A DNA stretch of 18,875 nt from JBIKVP01 sp044356745 (GTDB taxonomy: Bacteria > Pseudomonadota > Alphaproteobacteria > Rhizobiales > Beijerinckiaceae). Position 1 is the first letter of the stretch. The number at the start of each line of letters is the position of its first letter. The position numbers and the translations under genes were made by a program. This document shows, in pieces, positions 8,329 to 16,100 of this stretch. A model generated the notes under the pieces. It saw only the letters and a program-made list of their open reading frames with translations. It was not told the origin of the DNA and searched no databases. The stretch is taken from NCBI GenBank assembly GCA_044356745.1, contig JBIKVP010000038.1:1-18875 (forward strand), written 5' to 3'.

Positions 8329-9465
8329 ATGTCAGACACGCATAAAAACGCGCCTCAAAAAACGATTCTGCATACTTTCAAAGGTCTTGCGGGACCTAAA
8401 GCCGAAAAGCAAATCTCGCTTGCCCTTCAGGGAGGTGGAGCGCATGGCGCGTTCACATGGGGGGTACTTGATGCATTGCTCAAGGATGGCCGCTTAGCAA
8501 TTGAAGGCATCTCAGGCACGAGCGCAGGCGCGATGAATGCTGTTGTGGCGGCTGAAGGATTTATGGATGGCGGCATTGAAGGTGCGCGCGAGCAGCTTCG
8601 TAAATTCTGGCAGGCTGTAAGTTACAACGGAACAATTTCAGAAACATATCGCGGTATTTTAGACGCTTTTTTATCAGGAACACGCTCACTTCAGCAAAAT
8701 TCAGCGGTGTGGTGGTTTAATCTCTGGAGCCAGTTTCTAAGCCCGTATGATAGCAATCCTCTGGAGATCAATCGCTTAAAAGATGTAATTGAAGATCTCA
8801 TCGATTTCAAAAAGGTACGCGCCTGTGGCCAGATCAAATTGCATATTGCTGCAACGAGTGTACGCACGGGGCGCATTAAAATTTTTAAAGGACACGAATT
8901 AACAGCGGATCATGTATTGGCTTCAGCCTGTTTGCCAACGCTTTTCCGCGCCGTAAAGATTGACGGGGAAGCGTATTGGGATGGCGGATATTCAGGTAAT
9001 CCCCCGCTTTATCCCCTGTTTTATGGTTATCAAGCCGATGATGTCGTTCTTGTGCAAATTAATCCGATTGAACGCGATGAACTGCCCGTCACCGCACAGG
9101 CTATTGAAGAGCGCACCCGCGAAGTGATGTTTAATACATCATTGCTCGGCGAGTTACGTGCGATCCGTTTTGTTGGCAAGCTCGTTGATCAAGGTGTGCT
9201 CCCTTCCTCTGAATACAAACATGTGCGTATGCATCGTATTGATGGAGGGGATGATTTGAAAAATATCACGACTTCATCGCGCGTCATTGCAGATTGGGGT
9301 CTATTCCAGCAGCTACATGCCATTGGTTTTGCACAAGGACAAGCGTGGCTAGAGAAAAACTACGAATCGATTGGCGTGACAGCAACGCTCAATCTGGATG
9401 ATTATTTGGATACGACTCTTCCATCCGACAAGAACGCGCCTTCCAGTTGCACGATTGCTGCGTAA
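8329..9465 (+). CDS. Patatin-like phospholipase
   Basis: A 378-residue cytosolic lipid acyl hydrolase with the Ser-Asp dyad of patatins. The oxyanion-hole GGGAHG is at residues 35-40, the nucleophile elbow GTSAG at 63-67 (Ser65), and the dyad Asp in DGG at 218-220. Length and order match bacterial RssA/patatin-like proteins. No signal peptide is present. The gene follows hbdH on the same strand in an arrangement I recognise from other alphaproteobacteria, so a role in polyhydroxybutyrate granules or membrane lipid turnover is an inference, not something shown here. The ribosome binding site is weak (AAAAGGC). Confidence 0.92.
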   Translation: MSDTHKNAPQKTILHTFKGLAGPKAEKQISLALQGGGAHGAFTWGVLDALLKDGRLAIEGISGTSAGAMNAVVAAEGFMDGGIEGAREQLRKFWQAVSYNGTISETYRGILDAFLSGTRSLQQNSAVWWFNLWSQFLSPYDSNPLEINRLKDVIEDLIDFKKVRACGQIKLHIAATSVRTGRIKIFKGHELTADHVLASACLPTLFRAVKIDGEAYWDGGYSGNPPLYPLFYGYQADDVVLVQINPIERDELPVTAQAIEERTREVMFNTSLLGELRAIRFVGKLVDQGVLPSSEYKHVRMHRIDGGDDLKNITTSSRVIADWGLFQQLHAIGFAQGQAWLEKNYESIGVTATLNLDDYLDTTLPSDKNAPSSCTIAA

Positions 9466-9513
9466 GGAAGCATGATTGTCACCACCACGCCGCATCAAGA
9501 AAAGGGCGCTTCA

Positions 9514-10023
9514 ATGTTAAATCATCGCGCATTAACAGTTTGTTTTGTGTTTTATCTCTTGAGTATGCTCACGCCCGCAACAGCACAAACATTCCCAACA
9601 GGAAAAACCTATATTATTCAACTAACTAGTTCACAAGGATCAAGCGGATTTGGGGAATATCTCGTTCCTCCGTTGCAGCGCGCATTAAATGCAAGTGGTC
9701 TCGTGTACAAAGGCGATGCAAGTGCACAATATGTTGCGACAATAGAGACGGGCGCTGATGTCGGTGCATGGTATGGTGTAGGCGACCAACGTCAATGGCT
9801 TTACACGCGCTTTGTCACGGTCGGACTCTCGCGCAGTGATATCGATGTCGATATTTAGGGGAAACTGACACCCGCATTTTCGGTCAAAGTGTCACTCACA
9901 ACGCCCGATGAAGACCGCGTTGATGAGCTAAAATGTCTCATTGAGCGCGCTGTCCGCGAGGTTAAAGCGCAATATCGCCCACAAGGACAGGTGTCATTGA
10001 AAGACACATCATGTGCACGATAA
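9514..10023 (+). pseudogene. Secreted protein gene interrupted by an in-frame TAG
   Basis: From ATG 9514 the frame encodes a clear signal peptide (MLNHRALTVCFVFYLLSMLT, cleavage likely at ATA-Q), then a short beta-rich domain. It stops at TAG (9856-9858), but the same frame stays open for another 54 codons to TAA at 10021-10023, with normal codon use and a helical tail (residues such as DELKCLIERAVREV). One substitution, for example GAG to TAG, would explain it. The closely placed gtrA uses TAG as its own stop, so amber is not reassigned. An alternative start at 9472 has AAGGAAG just upstream but gives an odd 14-residue extension. Function unknown; it is the third gene after hbdH and the patatin. 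A truncated 115-residue product, read-through or a sequencing error are the alternatives. Confidence 0.75.
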
Positions 10024-10132
10024 TTTCATATAAGGTGATGTCTAAACACTCGCACTTTTGATTTTTCTCGGCTAATAAGCATTTATTACATAAGCTATCG
10101 TGCTTGAGACAAACATCAGCGGGTGTTGAGTT

Positions 10133-13100
10133 ATGCCAAAACGGACAGATATTTCCACCATCCTCATTATTGGGGCAGGTCCAATCATTATCGGACAAGC
10201 GTGTGAATTTGACTATTCAGGAACGCAAGCGTGTAAAGCTTTGCGCGATGAGGGGTATCGCATCGTTCTGGTCAATTCTAATCCCGCCACGATCATGACT
10301 GATCCTGATATGGCTCATGCCACCTATGTGGAGCCGATTACCCCTGAAATCGTAGCAAAAATTATTGCTAAAGAGCGCTACAAAGTAGAGGGCGGCTTTG
10401 CATTGCTACCCACAATGGGCGGACAAACCGCGCTCAACTGTGCTTTGTCGCTTAAAAAAATGGGCGTGCTTGATCAGTATGATGTACAGATGATCGGCGC
10501 GACAACTGAAGCTATTGATAAGGCTGAAGATCGTCAGCTGTTTCGTGATGCAATGGATAAAATTGGGTTAGCGACGCCTAAATCGCGCTTAGCCAATGCG
10601 ACCGATATGAAACAGGCGGATCGCAAGAAATATCTTGATGAAATTGCGACCATTGATGCGCTCGACGTAAGCGTAGAAGAGAAAAATTCTCGTCGTTCGG
10701 TGTTTGAAAAAGCATGGGCGGCAGGAGAAAATGAGCGCCGTAAACGTTATCAGGAACGTGCGCTAGGCGCGGCTCTCCTTGCGCTTGCTGATATAGGCTT
10801 GCCCGCCATTATTCGCCCCTCATTTACGCTTGGAGGCACAGGGGGGGGCATTGCTTACAACAAGGAAGAGTTCATCCATATCGTTGAGACGGGTCTTGAT
10901 GCATCTCCAACCCATGAAGTGCTCATCGAAGAGAGTGTGATTGGCTGGAAAGAGTACGAGATGGAGGTGGTGCGCGACAAAAACGATAACTGCATTATTG
11001 TTTGTTCCATTGAAAATATTGACCCAATGGGCGTTCATACAGGTGATTCGATTACCGTTGCCCCTGCACTTACGCTCACCGACAAAGAATACCAGATGAT
11101 GCGCGATGCATCATTAGCCGTGCTACGTGAAATTGGTGTAGAGACAGGTGGATCAAACGTGCAGTTCGCCGTTAATCCCGCTGATGGTCGTCTCGTTGTG
11201 ATTGAAATGAATCCACGTGTCTCGCGCTCATCGGCGCTTGCTTCTAAAGCGACAGGTTTCCCGATTGCCAAAGTCGCGGCAAAATTGGCCGTGGGTTATA
11301 CGCTTGATGAAATTGCAAACGATATAACAGGGGGTGCAACACCGGCCTCTTTCGAGCCAACGATTGATTATATCGTCACCAAAGTCCCGCGCTTTGCTTT
11401 CGAGAAATTTCCCGGGGCATCTAATGTTCTCACCACATCCATGAAATCGGTAGGGGAGGTGATGGCAATTGGCCGCACCTTTGCTGAGTCTTTGCAAAAA
11501 GCTATGCGCTCTATGGAAACAGGCTTAAGTGGCCTTGATGACATTGAAATTTATGGTTTAGGCGTAGGCGATGATAAAAACGCGATCCGCGCAGCGCTTG
11601 GTACACCAACACCTGATCGCTTGCTCAAAGTTGCGCAAGCAATGCGGTTAGGTTTTTCCAAAGAAGATATACATTCATCTTGCCGCATTGATCCTTGGTT
11701 TTTAGATCAAATCGAAGCCATTATTAAAATGGAAAATCGGATAAAAGCACATGGTATCCCGACAACACCAGAAGCTTTACGCCAAGTCAAAGCATTTGGC
11801 TTTTCGGACGCGCGTCTTGCAACCCTGACCAAACAATCTGAAACTGAAGTACGCACGCTGCGCCATGCTTTGAATGTACGCCCTGTTTTCAAACGTATCG
11901 ACACGTGTGCGGCTGAATTTCGCTCTCCAACCGCTTATATGTATTCAACCTATGCACCTCCTTTTAATGGAGAGCCGCAAAGTGAAGCTCAGCCCTCAAA
12001 CCGTCAAAAAGTGATGATTTTAGGCGGCGGACCAAACCGTATCGGACAAGGGATTGAGTTCGATTATTGCTGTTGCCATGCCTGTTTTGCACTTAAAGAT
12101 GCAGGTTTTGAGACCATTATGGTCAATTGCAATCCTGAAACTGTTTCAACAGATTATGACACCTCAGACCGCCTCTATTTTGAACCTCTCACCGCCGAAG
12201 ATGTGCTGGAAATTGTCGCGGTTGAACAATCACAGGGCGAATTAAAAGGTGTGATCGTTCAGTTTGGCGGCCAAACTCCGCTTAAGCTCGCAGCTTCCTT
12301 AGAGGCCAATCAAGTGCCCATTCTTGGCACATCCCCTGATGCCATTGATTTAGCGGAAGACCGTGATCGCTTTAAACGTCTTCTTGATAAACTGGGCTTG
12401 CGCCAGCCTAAAAACGGCATTGCGTATTCTGTTGAACAGTCGCGTCTGATTGCCTCTGATCTTGGATTACCATTCGTAGTGCGTCCCTCTTATGTGCTTG
12501 GTGGGCGGGCGATGGCGATTATTCATGATGAAAATACATTCGATGATTATCTGCTCGGCACATTGCCAAGCTTAGTCCCCTCTGATGTCAAAGCACGTTA
12601 TCCCAATGATAAAACAGGCCAGATTAATACAGTTTTAGGTAAAAATCCGCTATTGTTTGATCGTTATTTATCAGGTGCGATTGAGGTTGATGTTGATTGC
12701 CTGTGCGATGGTCAAGATGTGTTTGTCGCTGGCATCATGGAACACATTGAAGAAGCGGGAATTCACTCAGGTGACTCCGCCTGTTCCCTGCCCCCCCGCT
12801 CACTCTCAGAAGACACGATGCTGGAACTGGAACGCCAGACCCGCGCTCTGGCTCTGGCTCTGGGTGTCGTCGGCCTGATGAACGTGCAGTATGCTGTGAA
12901 AGAAGGCGTGATTTATGTGCTGGAAGTGAATCCACGCGCATCGCGTACTGTTCCGTTTGTGGCTAAAGTCATTGGCGAGCCGATTGCTAAGATTGCCTCA
13001 CGTATTATGGCAGGGGAGCCGCTCGCCTCATTTAATCTTGTAACGAAAAAATTTGATCATATTGGTGTTAAAGAATCGGTGTTTCCGTTCGCGCGTTTTC

Positions 13101-13639
13101 CGGGAGTTGATGTGATTTTGGGGCCTGAAATGCGCTCAACCGGTGAGGTTATCGGCCTTGATCGTAGCTTCGGCATCGCGTTTGCGAAAAGTCAGCTTGG
13201 CGCGGGATCAAAAGTACCTAAATCTGGTACCGTATTTATTTCAGTAGCAGATGAAGACAAGCCTAAGATTCTACCCGCAGCGCAACGACTGGTTGAGCTT
13301 GGCTTTAAAATTGTCGCAACCACGGGAACCTTGCGTTATTTACAAGAAAATAATGTACCTACACATCGCATCAATAAAGTGCTTGAAGGACGGCCTCACG
13401 TCGTGGATGCGATCAAAAACGGCGATATTCAGCTTGTTCTCAATACAACCGATGGTGCATCCGCTCTGGCCGATAGCCGCTCAATGCGTCAGGCAGCGCT
13501 CTTGCATAAAGTGCCATATTATACCACAATCTCTGAAGCACTTGCGGCAACTGAGGGAATCGCAGCTTATTTAAGCGGTGATCTTCAGGTGCGTCCGTTG
13601 CAGGAGTATTTTTCAACCCCCCCTCAAAATGCAGCGTGA
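10133..13639 (+). CDS. carB: Carbamoyl-phosphate synthase large subunit
   Basis: Makes carbamoyl phosphate from bicarbonate, ATP and ammonia delivered by the CarA glutaminase, for arginine and pyrimidine synthesis. The 1168-residue protein has two homologous synthetase halves: the first opens with IGAGPIIIGQACEFDYSG, the second at about residue 626 with ILGGGPNRIGQGIEFDY. ATP-grasp segments (RPSFTLGGTGGG and RPSYVLGGRAM) and the paired NPR motifs (EMNPRVSRSS, EVNPRASRTV) are intact. A charged insert at about 155-215 is typical of alphaproteobacterial CarB and accounts for the length over the roughly 1070 residues of E. coli. The C-terminal MGS-like regulatory domain spans about 1030-1160. carA is not adjacent in the window. 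The gene is followed by greA after 84 bp, a common neighbour in Hyphomicrobiales. Confidence 0.98.
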   Translation: MPKRTDISTILIIGAGPIIIGQACEFDYSGTQACKALRDEGYRIVLVNSNPATIMTDPDMAHATYVEPITPEIVAKIIAKERYKVEGGFALLPTMGGQTALNCALSLKKMGVLDQYDVQMIGATTEAIDKAEDRQLFRDAMDKIGLATPKSRLANATDMKQADRKKYLDEIATIDALDVSVEEKNSRRSVFEKAWAAGENERRKRYQERALGAALLALADIGLPAIIRPSFTLGGTGGGIAYNKEEFIHIVETGLDASPTHEVLIEESVIGWKEYEMEVVRDKNDNCIIVCSIENIDPMGVHTGDSITVAPALTLTDKEYQMMRDASLAVLREIGVETGGSNVQFAVNPADGRLVVIEMNPRVSRSSALASKATGFPIAKVAAKLAVGYTLDEIANDITGGATPASFEPTIDYIVTKVPRFAFEKFPGASNVLTTSMKSVGEVMAIGRTFAESLQKAMRSMETGLSGLDDIEIYGLGVGDDKNAIRAALGTPTPDRLLKVAQAMRLGFSKEDIHSSCRIDPWFLDQIEAIIKMENRIKAHGIPTTPEALRQVKAFGFSDARLATLTKQSETEVRTLRHALNVRPVFKRIDTCAAEFRSPTAYMYSTYAPPFNGEPQSEAQPSNRQKVMILGGGPNRIGQGIEFDYCCCHACFALKDAGFETIMVNCNPETVSTDYDTSDRLYFEPLTAEDVLEIVAVEQSQGELKGVIVQFGGQTPLKLAASLEANQVPILGTSPDAIDLAEDRDRFKRLLDKLGLRQPKNGIAYSVEQSRLIASDLGLPFVVRPSYVLGGRAMAIIHDENTFDDYLLGTLPSLVPSDVKARYPNDKTGQINTVLGKNPLLFDRYLSGAIEVDVDCLCDGQDVFVAGIMEHIEEAGIHSGDSACSLPPRSLSEDTMLELERQTRALALALGVVGLMNVQYAVKEGVIYVLEVNPRASRTVPFVAKVIGEPIAKIASRIMAGEPLASFNLVTKKFDHIGVKESVFPFARFPGVDVILGPEMRSTGEVIGLDRSFGIAFAKSQLGAGSKVPKSGTVFISVADEDKPKILPAAQRLVELGFKIVATTGTLRYLQENNVPTHRINKVLEGRPHVVDAIKNGDIQLVLNTTDGASALADSRSMRQAALLHKVPYYTTISEALAATEGIAAYLSGDLQVRPLQEYFSTPPQNAA

Positions 13640-13723
13640 GGGAACAACGCCCCTTTCAGACGATTGAATTGCAACGCGCCCAAAAGCGTGGCGATTCTAT
13701 TATTGAGAGGTAAGGAGCAGGTT

Positions 13724-14197
13724 ATGGATAAAGTCCCGATGACAGCGGAAGGTTTTGCAGCGCTTGAAGCAGAACTCAAACAACGCCAGCAGGTGGATCG
13801 CCAAAAGATCATAGCGGCCATTTCTGAAGCCCGTGCTTTGGGCGATTTGTCTGAAAATGCGGAATATCATGCGGCAAAAGAAGCGCAATCGCTCAATGAA
13901 GGGCGCATTCAGGAGCTTGAATCCCTGATTGGTCGCGCTGATGTCATTGATGTGAGCAAACTGACAGGAACCGTCATCAAGTTTGGCGCGTTAGTGACCT
14001 TGATTGATGATGATACGGAAGAGAAAAAAACCTATCGCATTGTCGGCGAATCAGAAGCGGATGTGCGCTCAGGAAAAGTGTCGATCACCTCGCCGATTGC
14101 ACGGGCGCTCATTGGTAAAACCATTGGCGATAATGTTCAGGTGAATACGCCAGGGGGAGGCAAGTCTTATGAAATTGCAGGTGTCAGCTTCTCATAA
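13724..14197 (+). CDS. greA: Transcription elongation factor GreA
   Basis: Rescues backtracked RNA polymerase by stimulating cleavage of the nascent 3' end. The 157 residues show the N-terminal antiparallel coiled coil (about 1-75) with the acidic tip GDLSENAEYHAAKE; Asp41 and Glu44 coincide with the E. coli catalytic tip residues. The FKBP-like C-terminal domain follows and ends in TPGGGKSYEIAGVSF. The start at 13724 is fixed by a good AAGGAG at 13712-13717; a frame extension back to 13664 is not supported. The bases encoding PGGGK (around 14154-14160) double as the ribosome binding site of the overlapping lipoprotein gene. Confidence 0.97.
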   Translation: MDKVPMTAEGFAALEAELKQRQQVDRQKIIAAISEARALGDLSENAEYHAAKEAQSLNEGRIQELESLIGRADVIDVSKLTGTVIKFGALVTLIDDDTEEKKTYRIVGESEADVRSGKVSITSPIARALIGKTIGDNVQVNTPGGGKSYEIAGVSFS

Positions 14198-14711
14198 ATT
14201 GATAGGCTTGATCGTTGTCGTTGGTCTGGCTCTTAGCGCATGTCAAACCACTGGCACGCAAGCTTTAAACGTTCAGGATGCGCAAGCCTTGAGCGTCAAC
14301 GCTGTGCGCATTGATACAAGCGTTCTTCAGCAAAAGGGCTGGGGCAGCAGTTATCCCTCTATTATCAAGACAGCCATGTCTCGTGAGATACAGCAGGATT
14401 TAGGAGCGCGGTTAGGTCGACAAGGGCGCGGCGGGGTCACAATTGTTGTGAATGTTAAAAGCGTCACACTCAGTTCTTATGCGGGCGGTGATGGCATCAG
14501 CTTTGCAGGATCATCGAGTAACGATTATATGGAAAGCGAAACGCTTCTACTGGGTGAGAGTGGACGTGTGATCGCCCGCTATCCTGTGTTATCGGTTTTA
14601 GGCGCTGACTCAGGAGGCGCATGGTATCGCCCTGATAATGAACAACGCCGCGTCGCAGCCCTCAGTGAACACCACGGCGCGTGGGTGGTCAGAACCATTT
14701 TTGGGCGTTAA
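14169..14711 (+). CDS. Small predicted lipoprotein, function unknown
   Basis: A 180-residue protein with a type II signal peptide: basic start, hydrophobic core LIGLIVVVGLA, lipobox LSAC and lipidated Cys25. The mature part begins QTTGTQA and is a compact alpha/beta domain with two conserved-looking strands (GGVTIVVNVKSVTLSSY and YMESETLLLG). I do not recognise the family. The start lies inside greA, overlapping it by 29 nt in another frame, but GGGGAGG at 14154-14160 sits 8 nt upstream of the ATG, and the signal peptide begins right there, so the overlap is credible. Coupled translation with greA is likely. It could be an envelope-stress or outer-membrane accessory lipoprotein; no evidence decides this. 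Confidence 0.75.
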   Translation: MKLQVSASHKLIGLIVVVGLALSACQTTGTQALNVQDAQALSVNAVRIDTSVLQQKGWGSSYPSIIKTAMSREIQQDLGARLGRQGRGGVTIVVNVKSVTLSSYAGGDGISFAGSSSNDYMESETLLLGESGRVIARYPVLSVLGADSGGAWYRPDNEQRRVAALSEHHGAWVVRTIFGR

Positions 14712-14757
14712 TGTTACACGCAAAGCCTTTATGCAAAACCACATATGGCGGTTATTT

Positions 14758-15459
14758 ATGGTATTCCGCAAACTGGAAAATAATGAAATTGAAATCTGGC
14801 GTAGTTGTCTCGAAGTTGAATTGCCTCCTGACGAAATGGAACGCCTTGTAGATGAGATTAAAAGCACAATAGGTGAGTATTTTCATGTGCAAAGCGGTCT
14901 CACCTTTGTCAGAGAAGCGTGGGTCGCTTGCCGGTTTGCGCAGGCTCGGGGCGCTGATCTTGTCAGGCTTTTGCGAATAGATCCTCCCGATTGTGAGTTG
15001 ATTTTTAAGGACAGGCGCGAGCGTTTTGAAATTGTAGAGGCTATCGAGCTAGAGAGAAGACGATCGGATGAATACAACAGGGACATCAAGCGTCGCGAAC
15101 GTGGCGAGGAACCACTGTTCGAAAACGATAATCTGGATGATTTAGAAGGCAAAGCCAAGACGATGCTCGAATATGCCGCAACAAAAAAGGCTAGCAAAAA
15201 ATATTGTAATAATGCCGATTTCGGATTGATCATTTATCTTAATCTTGGAGATTATGGATTTGCTACCGAAGAGATCGAGGCGGGTATGCAAGTATGGACT
15301 ACCAGCGCCAAGGATGCTTTTCGTGAAATATGGGTTATTTGGAAGGAGGTCGTTTATCAACTCTGGCAAGATGGCACGCCGTTACCTAAACTACGTTATC
15401 CAGTTATTGATACTAAAAATATTGATTCACTTACCAACGCCAGCAAGCAGACCCTTTAA
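14758..15459 (+). CDS. Hypothetical protein, possible nuclease-like fold
   Basis: A 233-residue charged soluble protein from the ATG at 14758; frames starting at 14731 or 14638 are longer but would overlap the lipoprotein gene and read oddly. No family is recognised with certainty. A segment with IDPPDCELIF (74-83) and, a short loop later, RFEIVEAIELE (89-99), followed by a strand GLIIYLNLGDYG (156-167), has the spacing of PD-(D/E)XK nuclease cores, with Asp78 and Glu94 as acids. The usual Lys is not in place, so activity is doubtful and the assignment is tentative. It is the last gene before the tRNA-Ser integration site and may be accessory DNA. Confidence 0.65.
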   Translation: MVFRKLENNEIEIWRSCLEVELPPDEMERLVDEIKSTIGEYFHVQSGLTFVREAWVACRFAQARGADLVRLLRIDPPDCELIFKDRRERFEIVEAIELERRRSDEYNRDIKRRERGEEPLFENDNLDDLEGKAKTMLEYAATKKASKKYCNNADFGLIIYLNLGDYGFATEEIEAGMQVWTTSAKDAFREIWVIWKEVVYQLWQDGTPLPKLRYPVIDTKNIDSLTNASKQTL

Positions 15460-15659
15460 ATAAAAAACCCAAATCACCCGCGCTCTGGGCGAGACTTTGA
15501 AACACAATATGTGAAAACGAGCGTGCTAATGATTTTCAGCTATCCCGCCGACAAGTCGTCACTTGTCCCTATGTGAAGGACATGCTAGCAAACACAAAAC
15601 TTTTGATTGTGCATGATTTGCCATTAGATAGCACTTAATTGGCCGCTGAAGAATACACA
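15460..15659. other. Intergenic region upstream of the tRNA-Ser repeats
   Basis: No gene is supported here. The only clear structure is a perfect hairpin, GACAAGT (15550-15556), loop CGTC, ACTTGTC (15561-15567). No T-run follows on either strand, so it is not a canonical intrinsic terminator. Confidence 0.5.
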
Positions 15660-15845
15660 AGAGGTGGCAGAGCGCAAAAGGCTTGAGGCTGCTCAAGCCG
15701 TCAAAGAATAAAAAATTCAACCGCGTTTGCCACGGACGGTTGAGATTAAATACGGAGAGGTGGCAGAGCAGCGCAGGCGAAGCGATGCTGAGCCGTCAAA
15801 AAAAATTCAACCGCGTTTGCCACGCACGGTTGAGATTTAATGTGG
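15660..15845. repeat. Two tandem repeat units (96 and 90 bp) containing the 5' end of tRNA-Ser
   Basis: Unit A (15660-15755) and unit B (15756-15845) each begin AGAGGTGGCAGAGC, the same bases as the 5' part of the tRNA-Ser gene that follows at 15844; B carries the full 16-base match GGAGAGGTGGCAGAGC at 15754-15769. Both units then have a hairpin (15680-15699 and 15776-15794) and a nearly identical tail with a second hairpin: TCAACCG at 15717-15723 against CGGTTGA at 15737-15743, and the same at 15807-15813 and 15827-15833. The tails differ by a few substitutions and a short indel. A frame of 60 codons crosses the units but has repeated content and no ribosome binding site, so I treat the region as non-coding. 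Confidence 0.85.
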
Positions 15846-15933
15846 AGAGGTGGCAGAGCGGTTGAATGCACCGCACTCGAAATGCGGCATAGGGGCAACT
15901 CTATCGGGGGTTCGAATCCCCCCCTCTCCGCCA
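15844..15933 (+). tRNA. tRNA-Ser (anticodon CGA)
   Basis: Acceptor stem GGAGAGG (15844-15850) pairs with CCTCTCC (15923-15929), discriminator G at 15930 and an encoded CCA at 15931-15933. The anticodon arm is CCGCA, loop CTCGAAA, TGCGG, giving anticodon CGA for codon UCG. A long variable arm and the T-arm GGGGG-TTCGAAT-CCCCC are present, as expected for a class II serine tRNA of 90 nt. The 3' end is the likely attachment site for the integrase gene that starts 165 bp downstream; no second copy of the tRNA 3' end is present in the window, so the other island boundary lies outside. Confidence 0.97.
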
Positions 15934-15973
15934 CTTGCCTGTCTTAGATCATCCGATAAAATCCAATATATCA

Positions 15974-16002
15974 TTGAAAAATAGACACTTTATCGTTATA
16001 AT
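15974..16002 (+). promoter_or_regulatory. Candidate sigma-70 type promoter of the integrase gene
   Basis: TTGAAA (15974-15979), a 17-bp spacer, and a perfect TATAAT (15997-16002). This would start transcription near 16009 and give an integrase leader of about 90 nt. It lies between the tRNA and the integrase. Confidence 0.55.
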
Positions 16003-16004
16003 AT

Positions 16005-16100
16005 GTCCATTAGCGTCCAATGACGTGCGCTCAAGTCCAACCTTTTTGGGGGTATATTTGGGGGTACAAAATGGGACGACAAATGGAGATACCCCCAAAT
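16005..16100 (+). promoter_or_regulatory. Integrase leader with phased GTCCA repeats and G-rich direct and inverted repeats
   Basis: GTCCAT or GTCCAA occurs at 16005, 16015 and 16035, i.e. 10 and 20 bp apart. TTTGGGGGTA occurs at 16045-16054 and 16057-16066, and its exact reverse complement TACCCCCAAA at 16090-16099, the last A being the first base of the integrase ATG. In RNA the start region could pair with either upstream copy. A 9-codon frame (16083-16112) also overlaps the start. These may be arm-type binding sites, operator sites, or a translation switch. Confidence 0.55.

Noticed and set aside
9856..9858. TAG read as a sense codon (recoding)
   Set aside because: gtrA at 5796-6263 ends in TAG, and no recoding structure is evident; a nonsense mutation is simpler.
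13664..13723. N-terminal extension of GreA by 20 codons
   Set aside because: AAGGAG before 13724 and E. coli-like numbering of the acidic tip support the shorter start.
15660..15845. CRISPR-like array
   Set aside because: Only two units, no constant short repeat with unique spacers, and no cas genes in the window.
15683..15865. Sixty-codon frame with internal peptide repeats upstream of the tRNA
   Set aside because: The repetition only reflects the DNA repeats, it runs into the tRNA gene, and there is no start signal.
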